Assembly (NCBI GenBank): GCA_905250075.1
Contig: CAJNOP010000012.1
Span: forward strand, 3,670,536-3,734,535
Source of the DNA: Rotaria sp. Silwood1
Lineage: Eukaryota > Rotifera > Eurotatoria > Philodinida > Philodinidae
Length of the DNA stretch: 64,000 nt
Direction: 5' to 3'
Shown here: positions 1 through 12,802 of the stretch, in pieces
How the letters are laid out: each line of letters opens with the position of its first letter
How positions within the stretch are numbered: the stretch's first letter is position 1
The notes under the pieces: generated by a model
Database searches by the model: none
The model's input: the letters and a program-made list of their open reading frames with translations, nothing else
What the model was told of the DNA's origin: nothing
Program-made: the position numbers and the translations under genes

Positions 1-2496
1 AAAAAAAAAGAGAAACATTTATGAATTAATTCTAATCATATTAATTTTTAGTCTGACATTGGCATCAAGATAGTAAGTGTACTTGAACTTGAGGCGTTAA
101 TCAAGAAGTTGTGTCTATAAGAAATGAGATGACCTTCTTAATTCGACAAATGACATGTTCCATTTCTTTTTTTTATCTTCATTTTCATATGTTCATCATG
201 TTTTTCCGGTCTTTCGTTTGCGTTTGACACATGACTAATTCAATTCCATCGTTGTCCTGTGTCATAGAGGGTGAAGTAAAAAGAGAATCAAACGACCATT
301 TTCATCTCTATCGTCAATGTCATTGGACTTGCCCTTCGTTTCTTTTATAAATCTAATCATGCGACAACCATAAAATGAGTGGGTGGTCGGCAGTTCACAA
401 AAATGAAACGCCCGTTTTGCATATATACAGATGTTCGTCTATTTCACTTTCATGATAAGCCAAAGGCAAAGTTTATTTGTAACAGTCTTTATCTTCAAGG
501 ACTTGAAATTGCGTTGGTTATAAAGGTTGATGAGGAATGATTATGATTATGAATTCAAGCTCGATTACTTGAGGCTATACTGGATCAACAGAAAGATTTT
601 GTCGTGCGTTAAAATGTATGTTTATTCAGCTCAAGGTTATAAAGGATCATAGCTATCTCTATTTATCTATATGGATATAATGAAAGCGAAGAAGAATACG
701 ATGAGATTTAAAATGCTTTTACTCTTTACTTGCAAACGGATGTTCTCTATGAGAATAAGCTTTACGATGAATAGAAGAGAGAAAGTCTAATTAGGGCGTG
801 CCAACCATGTCAATTAAGTAGAAGGGCGACATGAAGCGCGTGTGTGATTATAATGTTTCTTTTCTTTTCTCTTGTATACTGACCAGTCGAACACGCACGT
901 CTAAACAACTGACACATCCTCTTGCGCTTTAAATCTCTTTTTACATAGCATCTGACTGGATAGATTGTAGAAGAGGCGGATAATCATTGAACTATAGTCC
1001 ATTAGCTAATGATGATGATCTTCACCTAGTATTTCTACTACTATTACTGGTAGTATGTAGAAAAATGATACTCCTACTTGTCACTTTCTCTAACAATAAC
1101 AACAATCATTGGTATTTTCTTTTTTTTTACTTGCACGCGTTTGCGGTTTTATGCTCATCTTTTTTTCTTTCTCTCTCCCTCATTCTGTTCATTGAGCGTA
1201 AGAAAAAGAGAGACCGAGGAGAAAAAAAGAACGGATGAACAAAATCGTCTCTCCTTCTCTCGTTTTCTTTATTACCACAATTAAGTTCAGTTCTGCGACA
1301 TGATGAGAGAGCGAAAAAGACTACATTGATGGTTGTCGTTACGATGAACAAAATGACAAGCGTAAGTGTATGGCACATACATTTATTTCGAGAGTAACAG
1401 GTGTCTTGAGATGACAAAAGTATAGACAGACATCTCAACTCATTTTATTCACCATAGGTGGGAGACAACAGACATATTTTTCTTATATATTTTCTTTTAG
1501 ATGTAAAACAATGAACAGCAAATTAACATGTTTTTTTCAAAATCAAATGATGAGGATCGATGACCATGATTTCCTGTGAAATTCTATATATATTTCTCAT
1601 GTTATTGACTTTCAGTAAGTTTCATGTACTTTTTTTTTGTTCTCCCTCGAGAAAGAAGATTATTAATCGCATCATATAATCAAAAGTTATATTCAGACAG
1701 GTGCACTAATCTAAATCTTTGAAAAGATGCATTGAGCCATTCTATTTTTAGAAGTCACGTTTCTTTTTCTCATGCTAATATAATTCATGTTCCAAAATTA
1801 GTTTCAACTAAGCAATTATGTATACCAGAAGAAAAAAGAAAAAGTTGTTGTAATCGCCATTGGCTCTTCGAAAAAGAAGAAAAAAAAATTGATTTTCAAT
1901 TTCCGTATTAAAAATATGTATAAGTGTTGTTCGAACGTAATAGAAAGTGCCGTAGACAACCTGATGGCATTTTGATTGTCTTTTCCATATATAGTATTGG
2001 GTACAATATGAAAAAATAACAATTCATACATTTTTTTTTTCTTCTATACTTATCAAACTGCACTTGTTCTGTTTATATCTTTTCTATCCGTTAGGCAAGT
2101 CAATGAAGTTTGTCTTGAAAAGAAATAATGATTACGGCTGCCGTATGCATCTGTCAGTATTATAAGCTTGCGTCACTAGTATACTTATAAAGCAAGAAAA
2201 AAAAAAGGTTCAAGTGCTTATTGAGACGATGACCACTGTTGATAAATTGAATATGGCCGGTTATTCTCATTTATCATCATTATTGTTTAATAATTAAAAA
2301 AAAAAAAGAAAAAGTCAGAAGTATTAAAATATATTGTCATTTAATATGTGTATGAATATTTGACAAGAAAATTGTTTTATTTCATTTTTCATTTTCAAAC
2401 TGATAAATAGTAACAATTATTCTACGTATATTGTAGACAAATGTCAAGATCGATTAGTGTCTGATTAAGATCTGTTATCTTTTCTGTCTGTTTTAG
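1..2496. other. A+T-rich tract, no recognised gene
   Basis: I see no convincing coding exon here. The short open frames are simple-sequence runs (poly-T, poly-A, TTTCTC) with no domain signature. The missing first exon(s) of the plus-strand gene that starts at 2497, carrying its initiator ATG and signal peptide, must lie in this tract or further left. I could not identify them: no ATG-led hydrophobic segment with a donor in the right phase stood out. Many small purine- or pyrimidine-rich stretches, for example around 1155-1260, look like ordinary intergenic or UTR sequence. Confidence 0.5.
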
Positions 2497-5400
2497 GTCT
2501 TTCATCAGCTTCATCGTTGCCGACCTGTTTTCTTTCGACACCGTTTGTCGGCGTATGGATACAGCCGGGTCTTGTCGATTTGATAACAATCAATAATACA
2601 TGGTGTTCATTAAAAGGAACATGTTTTGCTACTGTAGGACACCAAGATGTCAAAAATAAATTTATCTTTTATAATGAGTACGTTACATATTCTTCTTTCT
2701 TTCTTTCTTTTTTTGTGATTACTCATTTGAACTGTTTAATATCAAATGATGTAAACATAATTTACTATCTACTCTCTCATCTTCATTCAATCCAGACATA
2801 GTATAGCAATAGAATGTGTTCAATTTATAGACGATGAATAAAACGATTTAAATCAAAATTGCTTGAGCTGTTCATCCATTTAATAACCTTGCGCGATTTC
2901 ATCGTCTGCTCTCTCATACATATATATATACATATATATTCATTGTTTGACTTGGAATCGGGTCAGGCATGTATATAAAAACAAATACAATATTTTAAAC
3001 TAAGCTTAGTAAAAGGGCAAAAATGTGTGTCAATAGAACACAAGTAAAAGAGAGAAAAGACAATCAAAAATTGTTTTGTTTCTTTTTTTTTTCTATTTAT
3101 TTATGTCTGTTTATTTTTTAGACAGACAAGATGTAAACGATGTATTCTATTTATTCCAAGACATTCAAATGCAATACAATATCGAGAAAGTACGTATTTA
3201 GAAATATGTCATAATATTTCTTAATTATAATCGATCAATGTTGTTATTAACGCTCAATGATCAATGTAGAGTGATGAGATCTCTCACTTTCTTTTCTTCT
3301 TCAATTGATGTTCTCTATACATACACGCAATAGTTCATCTACAAACGATAGTCACGTAGTCATGCTTACTTCCGTTAAACAACTGACTATTTTGACAATA
3401 TGTCTTATGCAAGATTTTCTTCTTTTAACTTCCGTTGTGTTAATGATGACTTGTCTATTTCTTCTAGGCGAATGCTTCGATGCAGACGATGACAATACAC
3501 GTATTTGTGGATCAATCACGCCTGATACAGTTTTATATACACTCTTCCGGGGTAAGAAGATAAAATAAAATAAAATAAAATAAAAAATGTAACCTGTCCA
3601 TCAAAATCAACATTAATTAATAGAAAAGAAAATCCGGTTGTGTGTGCGTGATAGGATAAAAAAAAAGAAAACGTCCATAGGCAGTTACAATACACTCTCT
3701 GGCTAGCAGACGAAACACTGACCGACATGACATATATAGAACAGATGAATGTTCACTGACCTAGATAAACACAGGAAATTAGCAAAGCTCCCGGCGCCGC
3801 AAGCTCACTTTGTCAAAATGAACTTATTTTTACGGACGAAAAAGAAGATTGTATCTTGTTTGAAAAATTACCATGCATATGAATAATTCGATTAGATTAA
3901 AGAATGAATCATATTTTTATTACATATAGATAATGCAGATTCAATCCCATGTCCATTAGAACAATCATGGTATTTTGAAAAAAATTATCACATATCAAAA
4001 ATTTGTCAACCAAAAGCTTTTCATCATTGTTTTTCATCAAATACATTCGAATTATCATATAATAATCGATGTCAAACTAATCAAAGTGAAACATATTTTT
4101 TTTTTTATAAAAAAACATCTTTTTTGTAATGGTTTTCATTTAAATAGATGTAAGAGCAACATGTTTTGCTCGTTTTACTGATGGAAATATAAATTATATT
4201 GTTGCACGAAGTGTTGATCGACAACGATTTATTTGTTTTGTAAGTTTTTATTTGTAGAAACAAAAGTTAAATTTTGAAATTTTTTAAAATTTAGTCTTAT
4301 ACAAAAACAAAACGTGATGAACAACATAGTTTACCCAATGAAGTTTATTTATCTATGGATGATACATGTAGAGATTTACTTACAAGAGAATCGGCTATTG
4401 CTTTAAATGTATTTCCGGGTAAATAATCCATAAAGAGATTACTAAGTTAATTTCTACCGAAAAGATCAATATTTTTTTCTTTGAGTTGGAATCTTAATTT
4501 CATTGGATAAAAGTTTATCCGACTTCGACGAGAGAGCGTATTTAACTGTCGGACGCCAACCCATCTGATATTTTGCCTATGAGTAGAAGTTAGGAAAACT
4601 AAGGAAATCCTAAATGAGTTTGGGTTCGGGTGTTATTCAGTCAAAGTTATAATCGTTTTTATAGCTTTTTGAGTTTATTGATCAGCTATTGGCGGAAAAA
4701 TCAATTACGAGATTTTCACTTGAAGTTTTGTACATAGATTGATCTCGCGAACAGTAGAATCTTCTCGAAAATTTAACTTAAATGAATATATTTTTCTTGA
4801 GATGTCAAGTGTCTAGATTAACTTGAACCTATGACTTGCTGCGTGACATAGAAGCATACGTTGTATATTCAATATCTCAAGAAAAATATATTTGTTTGTG
4901 TTGAAATTTTTAGAGTATTCTAGTGTTTATAAGAGCTGTATATGGACAAGACTTCAGATGAATATTTCATATGTTTAGTTTTCCAAGAATGTCTGACTTA
5001 GAGGCTGAAAACTTACTAAAACATTGACAACTCTGGCTGAATAATACATAGATCTGAATCCTTATAAGATTTTCATAGTTCTACTGAGTTTTATTCATAG
5101 TCAAAATACGAGATCGAACGGAGTCCAACAGTTGAATATGTTCGGTTGTGAGCTTTTGAAAATTATATGGTGTTTTTTTTTTCGTTAGGTATACATCATG
5201 GCCACTATGAATCAAAGATTCAATTACCAGAATGGACTCAAGGTAAATGGTCAACTATGGGAACAAGCAATATGAATATGAATACGGTTTATATTAATAA
5301 TACTCAATTGATTATGAAAATTAATGATGATCAAACAATTATACATGATTTGAAATTAACTCGAGTTATTTCTAATAGTCGACAACATGAAAAGACTATT

Positions 5401-6292
5401 CGTATTAAAGCAAAATCTTTTGAACAATGGTAAAGTTTTTTCTTAAAATCAAATTTTTATATATTTTTTTTGTCTTTTAGTTCGTCTATTTTTTATTGCA
5501 TTCAATTGATCCTTCGATCTCCATTAGTTATTGATCTTTCTATCAGTATGTTTAATTTTTATTCAAAAAAAAAAATCGATTTTCATATTATTTTAGGTTT
5601 TGATGAACACAAATGTAAAGATAGTCATTTACATTATACTCTTTTTAGTAGGTGTTCTTTTTTTTTATGTATGCCATTTTCTTTAATTTAATTTAAATAT
5701 AAACAGAACCTTCAACGTCTTCGAATATCTCCTGTCCACAAATGGGTATTTATAAATCATCACTTACCTATCGTCCCTCAATACCTGTTTCAACATGTTC
5801 AACCGGTCTTTGGACATTATCAATTGGATGTGAAAAATCAAACAAAAGTGACTTAACATTTTCTTCAACATGTCGTCATGAAACTGTACCTGATGTACAA
5901 GTAATAACATCAATTAAAGGTATTTGTCTAGCATCATGGCGTTCAGATCATCGATTTCAACGTACTATTTTTCTTTATGAACAAACAAGAGCTTTTTGTT
6001 TGGTAGGAAAAAAAATGTTTTTCTGTTCTTGCCCATATTAATTTAAGTTCTCTTTTTTTTATTATAGATTCAACCATTAAAATCAATGACAGCAAGTTGG
6101 ATACTATCTGAATCAAGTTGTACTAATATTGGTCTACCATCAATAAATCTTGAAAATAGTTTAAGATATTCAGATACTTGTGAACAATACAAAAAACCGT
6201 ATAGATATTTAACAACTAATAAGAGTTCAACTAAAAGAATATCATATTTATTGTTTTGTTTTTTACTTGTTCTTTTTCTATGCAAGTATTAA
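2497..6292 (+). CDS. Cys-rich extracellular protein, DUF7042-7045-like, probable GPI/membrane anchor (5' end missing)
   Basis: Eleven exons join in frame through GT..AG introns: 2497-2677, 3122-3189, 3468-3551, 3930-4085, 4148-4239, 4295-4418, 5189-5429, 5481-5545, 5597-5647, 5707-6002 and 6068-6292. The product is secreted or surface-bound. It starts with a Cys-Phe...GVW segment, then an ILFIPRHSNAIQYRE block, an ICGSITPDTVLYTLFR block and several pairs of cysteines. It ends in a hydrophobic tail (ISYLLFCFLLVLFLCKY) immediately before the stop, as in GPI-anchored precursors. The block order and spacing match what I remember of invertebrate surface proteins described by Pfam DUF7042, DUF7043, DUF7044 and DUF7045, whose function is unknown. 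The first exon listed begins in mid-codon, so the ATG and signal peptide are on an unidentified upstream exon. The 770-bp intron 4419-5188 holds a fold-back repeat. The exon chain is well supported by phase; the family name is less certain. Confidence 0.72.
4500..5160. repeat. Fold-back (long inverted repeat) element in an intron
   Basis: Two arms of about 300 bp are diverged reverse complements around a loop of about 70 bp. The inner arms are clearest: 4755-4803 pairs with 4874-4922, both holding AATATATTTTTCTTGAGAT in opposite orientation. Outer matches continue to about 4630 on the left (TTATTCAGTCAAAGTTAT) and about 5050 on the right. There is no coding capacity. It lies wholly inside the intron between the exons ending at 4418 and starting at 5189. 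Part of the left arm resembles the loop of the element at 25.7-26.2 kb, so both belong to one dispersed family. Target-site duplications were not identified. Confidence 0.6.
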
Positions 6293-6334
6293 TATATATA
6301 TATAAATATATATAAATGTGTTTTTGTGTGATGA

Positions 6335-6340
6335 AATAAA
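6335..6340 (+). terminator. Poly(A) signal AATAAA
   Basis: A canonical AATAAA hexamer lies about 45 bases after the stop codon of the Cys-rich extracellular protein gene, in a suitable position for 3' end formation. Confidence 0.5.
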
Positions 6341-8063
6341 AATTAAAGTAAAAAAAGACTGAAATTTATATTTTACTATCGTTAAATCTTTTCCTGTGTA
6401 ATTTTACAAAAAAAGAAGTTAAGCCTTATCTACACGATTTTTTTTCAACGGCTTCAATGCAATCATGTATTATTAAGGTTTTTATAAGAAAACATAGAAA
6501 TACGTCAAATCTCTTCTTTAATATTTATCAAAACATCATTTTCAAATCAGGATAAAGTAATTAGAATTTTGTATTTTTATCGACTTTTTTTCAGGTTTTC
6601 CAGGTTATTGGAATAGCTATCTCAAGTTAATAGACTTTAGAGTTTCTTTCAATGAGAAAATTTGTTTATTAAAAATAATATATTAGTGTATGGTAACTTT
6701 TTACTATGATTATAATTTTAGTTCTATTCGTCTAATGCCTTTTGTTTCCGTTGATACTTTTGAATGATTGTCTCTATGTTATTAGTCTCTCATCGTCCAA
6801 AACCATGAAAAAATTGTATTTTAAATAGGGATTCACTAAGAAAGGAAATTCTCTTTTTATCTCCTTTCGTGTTAAATACTGCGTGTTAAATACTTATTTT
6901 TCCACGTATAAAACGACTTTTTTTCATGTAGAATTTCAATAGAGAATGAATCAAAATGGATAATACTTTATACAATTTGAAGCTGTTCCAGTGTGAAAAA
7001 TTGACGAACTTTTATTCCGAACATGGATTCTAATTAACAAGTATTTTTATCACATAGAGTTTTCGTGTTCCACTACGACGTTTCATGGAATAGTGAAACA
7101 AGATGGATTGCATTTTATATTATTGCACTGATTACATTTCAGAATGTAATCCTGCTTTCATTGCAAATGTTCGTTCTGAATTAATTAGAAGTTTTATTAT
7201 ATGAAATTTCATTGAACTGCAATCGTTTTCTTATTATATAACATTTCTTACGATATGGTTACATTGAAGTAAGTTATAGCTCACTGAATATGTAGGAAAG
7301 TGTTGATGTGTAACATAGACATTGAACATGATAAAATGTACTATCTAGCTATTGTTTAGCTTCACTGTTAAGTCTAGTTCTAGCAATCGCACTAAAAAGT
7401 TACAATTCATACAAATTTTTTTAATATTATCGAAACAAGAAATATGCAACTCATTATTGTGGTTAAATATTAATTATTTATTTGATGAAAATAATGAAAT
7501 AATTTAACATCTAAGACAGACAATGGAATTGAATTTAATATTTTTGTTACCCTTAAATTTTATTTAAAGTTTCATTTACGATATGAATTTTAACATCAGA
7601 CGCTATGTATTGTTCTAATTTACTCATCAATACAGTTTCAATAATTAAGACAACTAAGCTTTGAACTTAATATCTACTAAGTATACATATAGTTCTGCAA
7701 AAAATAACACAAAACATCCTAATTTTAGCTTGATTTCATTTTATTCTTAAACATTTTCAGAAAATGAATACAAGGGTTCAAATTCGAAAAACAAAAGAAC
7801 ATCAAAATATACATTCCACAAAACCTGACATAAATATAGAAAGTTTTTCTGTAAGAAAAAAGAAACAAAATACAAATGTCTTAATTATATAATCCAAAAA
7901 TTGGATTATCCTTCTTCCGAAAAAAAAAATATATATATATATGTATATAACAAGAGAAAAAAGAAGACAGGACAGGCAACCAATACAGACTCGCACGCAT
8001 ACTGTTTAGGAAAGAATAAATATACAAAGAAGAAACATGCAATCAAGAGAATAAGAAACATCG
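6341..8063. other. Intergenic A+T-rich tract
   Basis: This lies between the 3' ends of two convergent genes. I see no coding exon with domain content, only A/T-rich sequence and a short (TA)n run near 7930-7945. The Rab39 3' UTR must occupy the right end. Confidence 0.5.
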
Positions 8064-9779
8064 TTAACTACTACAACATCCACTCCGTCGTGGTTGAATA
8101 TTCTGTATTACATCAATTGATTGATTCTGATTTGTATTAGCAGTTTTAGGACCAGCTTTTACTCCATCCCATCTTGAAAAACAAAATGTTAAAATTAAAT
8201 AAATTAATAAGACAAAAAAAACTTACCCATTTTGAACATGTATACGTCCTTCAATTAACATGTCATAAATTTCTCGAGCGATAAGTGCAAATGCTTCTTG
8301 AACATATAAAGAAGATTTTGATGATGTTTCAATAAATGATATATTATGAAAATCAGCAAATGCTTTTCCTTCTTCTGTTGTTACCTAATAGAAACATCAT
8401 TTCAAAAATAAGCTACTACATGTCACATGAACCAAAAGTATTCAGACAAAATGTTTGTTTATTTTCGATAGGGATAGGACCGGTTCGCAGTTTTTGGGAA
8501 ACGAACCACATCAGTCGCATGTCTGATTTTTGACTACCTTCAAAGTGTTTTCGAAAAGTCAAAATCTATATATTATGACTAGAATTTTGTACTCTTTACG
8601 AATGTAGGTTTAGAAGTTTTCTTGAGATCAATAAGATTATCTTTTGAATGGTCAAAAAAAAATAATTTGGACGGAAGATTTTTTCCTACAGTTTTGTCCT
8701 TTCACTATTGCGACTTGAAAGTAAAAGTTAAAACCTTTATTAATGTATTAGCCTGTAAATCCAAAGTTACTTTACAAAATGTACTATTGGAATTTTTCAA
8801 CAGTCCACTTTAATTTTTTCTTCTCTGAAATCTTCATTTTTGAAAAATTGAATCTTTATATAGGAAGAAGTTCTTGGAAGAATGTTTAAAGTTGTACTTC
8901 AATGAAAGTTATAGCTTAGTTCAATATAGAATTTTGTTAAGTGTCCACTTGACTCTGATAATTGTTGAAACCTTGGAAAAATAAATTATAGAAGCTAGCA
9001 AAAGTTTTATTAGTTCATCATTCAGTTTCATTTTTTTAGACTTGTTAAAATTTTCTTCACTACTCTTGAATAAAAACTAACGTGAGCTGAATTTTCGAAA
9101 TGTATCTTCAGAAAATGCACAACTCCTTAGAAATACTTTCCAATGAGTCAAAAATAAATAAATATCTTGTCTCAAAACTATTGGTCTACTCATTTTATTT
9201 AATAAACTAACTTGTCGTTCAGATTCTCGATCAATTTTAGTACCAACAAGAAGAAAGACACATTGATATGGTTGAATTTGTGTACGAGCTTCATTTAACC
9301 AACTTGTTACATGTGTAAAACTAACATAATTTGTTGTATCGTATATCAAAAGAACACCAACTGAATTACGATAATATGCACGTGTTATACTTCTAGAAAA
9401 CAAAAAACCTTCATTTTAATGTCTATGGTATTTTTTTTTGCAACTATTACTTAAATCGTTCTTGACCAGCTGTATCCCATAGTTGTAATTTTACTTTAAT
9501 ACCAGGTTTAACTTCAATGATACGTACATTGAAATCAACGCCAACTGTAGGATCCTAATATCAACAGAATGGTTTTTAATATTTAAATAAATAGAAATAT
9601 AAAGCTTACTGGATCTTGAGAAAAAACACCATCACAAAAACTACGTAATAATGATGACTATAAAAGAAAAATAAATAAATTTTTTTTTATTATTTATTTT
9701 ATTTATTAACCTTTCCAACAGTTGAATCACCAACAACAATTAATCGAAATTGATAATCATAATTGTACATATTATCCAT
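8064..9779 (-). CDS. RAB39: Rab39-family small GTPase, complete
   Basis: Six exons, in transcript order 9779-9711, 9657-9610, 9554-9451, 9392-9212, 8384-8227 and 8172-8064, join in frame to 222 residues. The family regulates vesicle traffic on late endosomal and autophagic membranes. All nucleotide-binding motifs are present: P-loop GDSTVGKS (residues 17-24), switch I DPTVGVDF (40-47), WDTAGQERF (65-73) with catalytic Gln70, a G4 motif of TKID type (125-128) and ETSSK (153-157). The [15 protein letters not shown] start, the [11 protein letters not shown] segment, FLLVG before G4 and the WDGVK segment near the C-terminus point to Rab39 rather than other Rabs. Rab39 itself also departs from the NKxD form of G4. 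The tail ends in CCSS, a double-cysteine prenylation signal. The ATG is the only one fitting the short tyrosine-rich N-terminus. The last long intron (8385-9211) is repeat-like. Confidence 0.93.
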
Positions 9780-12700
9780 TATAATGAAGATAATAATATT
9801 TTGTTAAACATGAAAACAAAAATCTGAAAAATAGAATCATAAGAAATCAATCAAAAATTTCTGACGACTTCAAAAAGAAGAGAAGATTTAAAGAACTTAT
9901 CTAGTTAATGACAAGAGAATAACAAATATCTAAAAGTCTAATTATTTTTTTCTCTCAGATGATACTAGATCGAAGTATTTATTACAATCTTCGTCTTTCA
10001 ACAAAGAATTAATCATTGTATTTCACAAAAATATACGTTTGATATAATAATAAAAAAATAACTAGTGTAAATAAAACTCCCTAGGAATTTTCAAGGAAAA
10101 CCAAACAATCAAATCTATATGCGTCTTTGCATCAATAATATATTGATTTTGATCTCAACACATTTGGCAGCATTTCTCAAGGGATTTTTTTATTTAAAAT
10201 CTAATTCGATAGTCTGATCATTTACTATGAAAGTCTTCTGTGTTATAATGATTAGTCATCGAAGAATTTTGCTGCTATTTTAAGAAAGAAAAAAATCGTA
10301 CTACAGGTGACTCGTCATCAACATTATTTCAAAAAAAAACTAATAGCGTCAACAGCTGTATGCATTAAGAAAGAAAGAAAAAAAAAATGTCGACGATTGT
10401 ATGGCGTGAGTAGTCCAAACTTTTTATTCGATGTATGAATGACATCATAAATCATCTAGAACTTTTTTTAAAATCAACATCAAGTTTGATAATAAATGTT
10501 GAAAGAGATATTTAACTATTTGCATATTACATGTCAATGTATAAGTCAGTTTTATAAATCGAATGAACAGTGATTTGTTAGAGGTCATACGAAAAGAATA
10601 GACTATTCATTTTTGCTGCACATGATTTTTTAATATTAAATCACAGTTATGTATCTATTTTTTCTTTTACCGACTACAGAATACGTTAAATTGATAATTA
10701 TTTAATGTAACATTAAATTTACTTATTGAATTATAATTCATTTATTGAATTATGTCAACATGGATTATATATTGAATTTGTTATAGCTACCAGTGTCTAA
10801 AACAAATCATTTTATTATACAAACTGTTGTCGTTTCAATAGTGAGGTAACTATCGATTCCATCTTATGTCGTGTTGACAATTGAAATGGAACAATATGTT
10901 TTTATCATTTGCGAAAATAATATCTAAAGAATCTATCTTACTTATCACTATTTGAGAAATATTAATGAATCCAATACTTCAGATTATCTATTTTGGCATT
11001 TGTTGTTGGAAAAAACGACTAAATGTATCAAGTGATTCCATATTTTAAGGAGATTTAATTAAATCGTTGTATCTCACGTGAAACGAAAACTTTATTTGGA
11101 ATTGGTGTATTTCTGAGCAATTAAAATATTTATATGGAACTCTGTTAAGTACTCAAATCGAAAAGAAAATTAAATTTTTAGGGCATTTTACTTTCTGATA
11201 AAAATTTAAATTTAATAATAATTATATGTGTTAGAAACCCACACAATAGATGTCGATAGTGACGTTTATATTCTGCTCGTTTCAATTTTAATTTTTTTTT
11301 TTTGTTTTTGGATAGTTCATGTTCGAGAAACCGATTATCGACAGCAAAATGTCATTATATCCGATGATTCTTTTGCTTCATTATGATAAATACCAAATGG
11401 TTTCCATTATTTTCTTATAATTAACGATATTGAAAGATTGCTCATACATGCATGGATTTATTATGGAGGCTGCACGTTCGAAATAATCTTTATATTAGCA
11501 TATTTTGAATTAAAAATTTAATAACATTTAACTATAAATCACGGTTTTAGTGAGAGAGAATAATTCATCAATGAATACTCTATATATCAAAGATTATCTG
11601 AAAAAGAAACTATTGAATAGTCAGTGAATTATGCAATTGAATTTTAATCATTGATATAATTCTACCAAAAGTCTCTTTCATTCGATTTATGCTTAAAAAT
11701 AAAACATAAGAGTTGATTCTTTCAAAATTTTTTCCGTCATTGTTGCTAGACTAGCTGTCTGATGAACTTGTCGATACTCAAATCGAGTACTAATTGATGC
11801 AACTTTACAATATCCCTACAAAAAGCTGCCACCTACAGCGTCATAGTGGCAGTGCGGCAACGTCACCATGAACATCTCTGTGATAGAGTAGGCTTCTAAC
11901 GTACTTTTTTCTTGAGATGCATCTGACACGTAATGTGTTTTTGTGACGCTGCATGAAACTGTTGTTCAATCAGGCACTTAGGTGTGTATGTAAGTGTGAG
12001 TCTTTTTTTTCAATACCACCAACACTCACACTTATCGGCCATTTTCAATAAATGACATAAATGATGAGTTATCAATGATTTCAGAACGACAAAAATGGCG
12101 CAATGAGTAAGTAAAGAATTTTGTTCCATATCTTTTCTGGTTTAAGAATATCAAAGTAACGATTTCCCAAAAAAAATGACAGCAAAAGTGTTTTCAGAAT
12201 TAGATAATTTATTTTGTCCTAATAATTAATATTAAATATATGTTGGTGGACTCATTTCAGCTGATAAAAAACAAAGGAAGACAAATATTTGTCTATTGTA
12301 TATATATATGAATCATGTCGTTTTACTGCAAAGAAGCTATCCAAAGCTGTAAAGCATAATGTTACATGTAAGAAATGCTTTTCTTGTTTTCAAAAACGAA
12401 GAAATGGAAGTACTATTTTAATCTTTGTGAATCAATAGTAATCAAAATACTTTGCATAGATGCAAAATTAAGCCAAAGATCTTCAAGCAGTTTTTCTTAT
12501 TACAGTATTGTAGTCGCTAAGCATTGACTTCGACAAAAGTCATATAGTATTCTGTTTTTCCTTCTTCCATCTAGAATGGAGCACATCATGATCGTCATTA
12601 CTATGTATATGAGATTTATCAGATATCAAACTTTAAACACTCAACTTCTTATGAAAGATGATAATGGTGTAGTAAATTGAACAATTTAACTATATCATAC

Positions 12701-12802
12701 ATCAAATTTTTTAGACAAAATTTTTCTTGATGTTTAACAAACTGTAGTTTAAATTTCAAATTAGTTCACTAGTGATTATTGTAAATTGTTTTGAACAAGC
12801 AT
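9780..12802. other. Intergenic tract, no recognised gene
   Basis: About 3 kb of A/T-rich sequence upstream of Rab39. I found no exon with recognisable protein content on either strand. A less A/T-rich patch at about 11825-11900 contains a small inverted repeat (TGCCAC...GTGGCA) but shows no conserved RNA that I can name. The Rab39 promoter presumably lies just right of 9780; no TATA box was obvious. Confidence 0.45.

Noticed and set aside
11825-11855. Small hairpin (TGCCAC...GTGGCA) in a less A/T-rich patch
   Set aside because: A 6-bp stem is too short to support an RNA gene or a mobile element.
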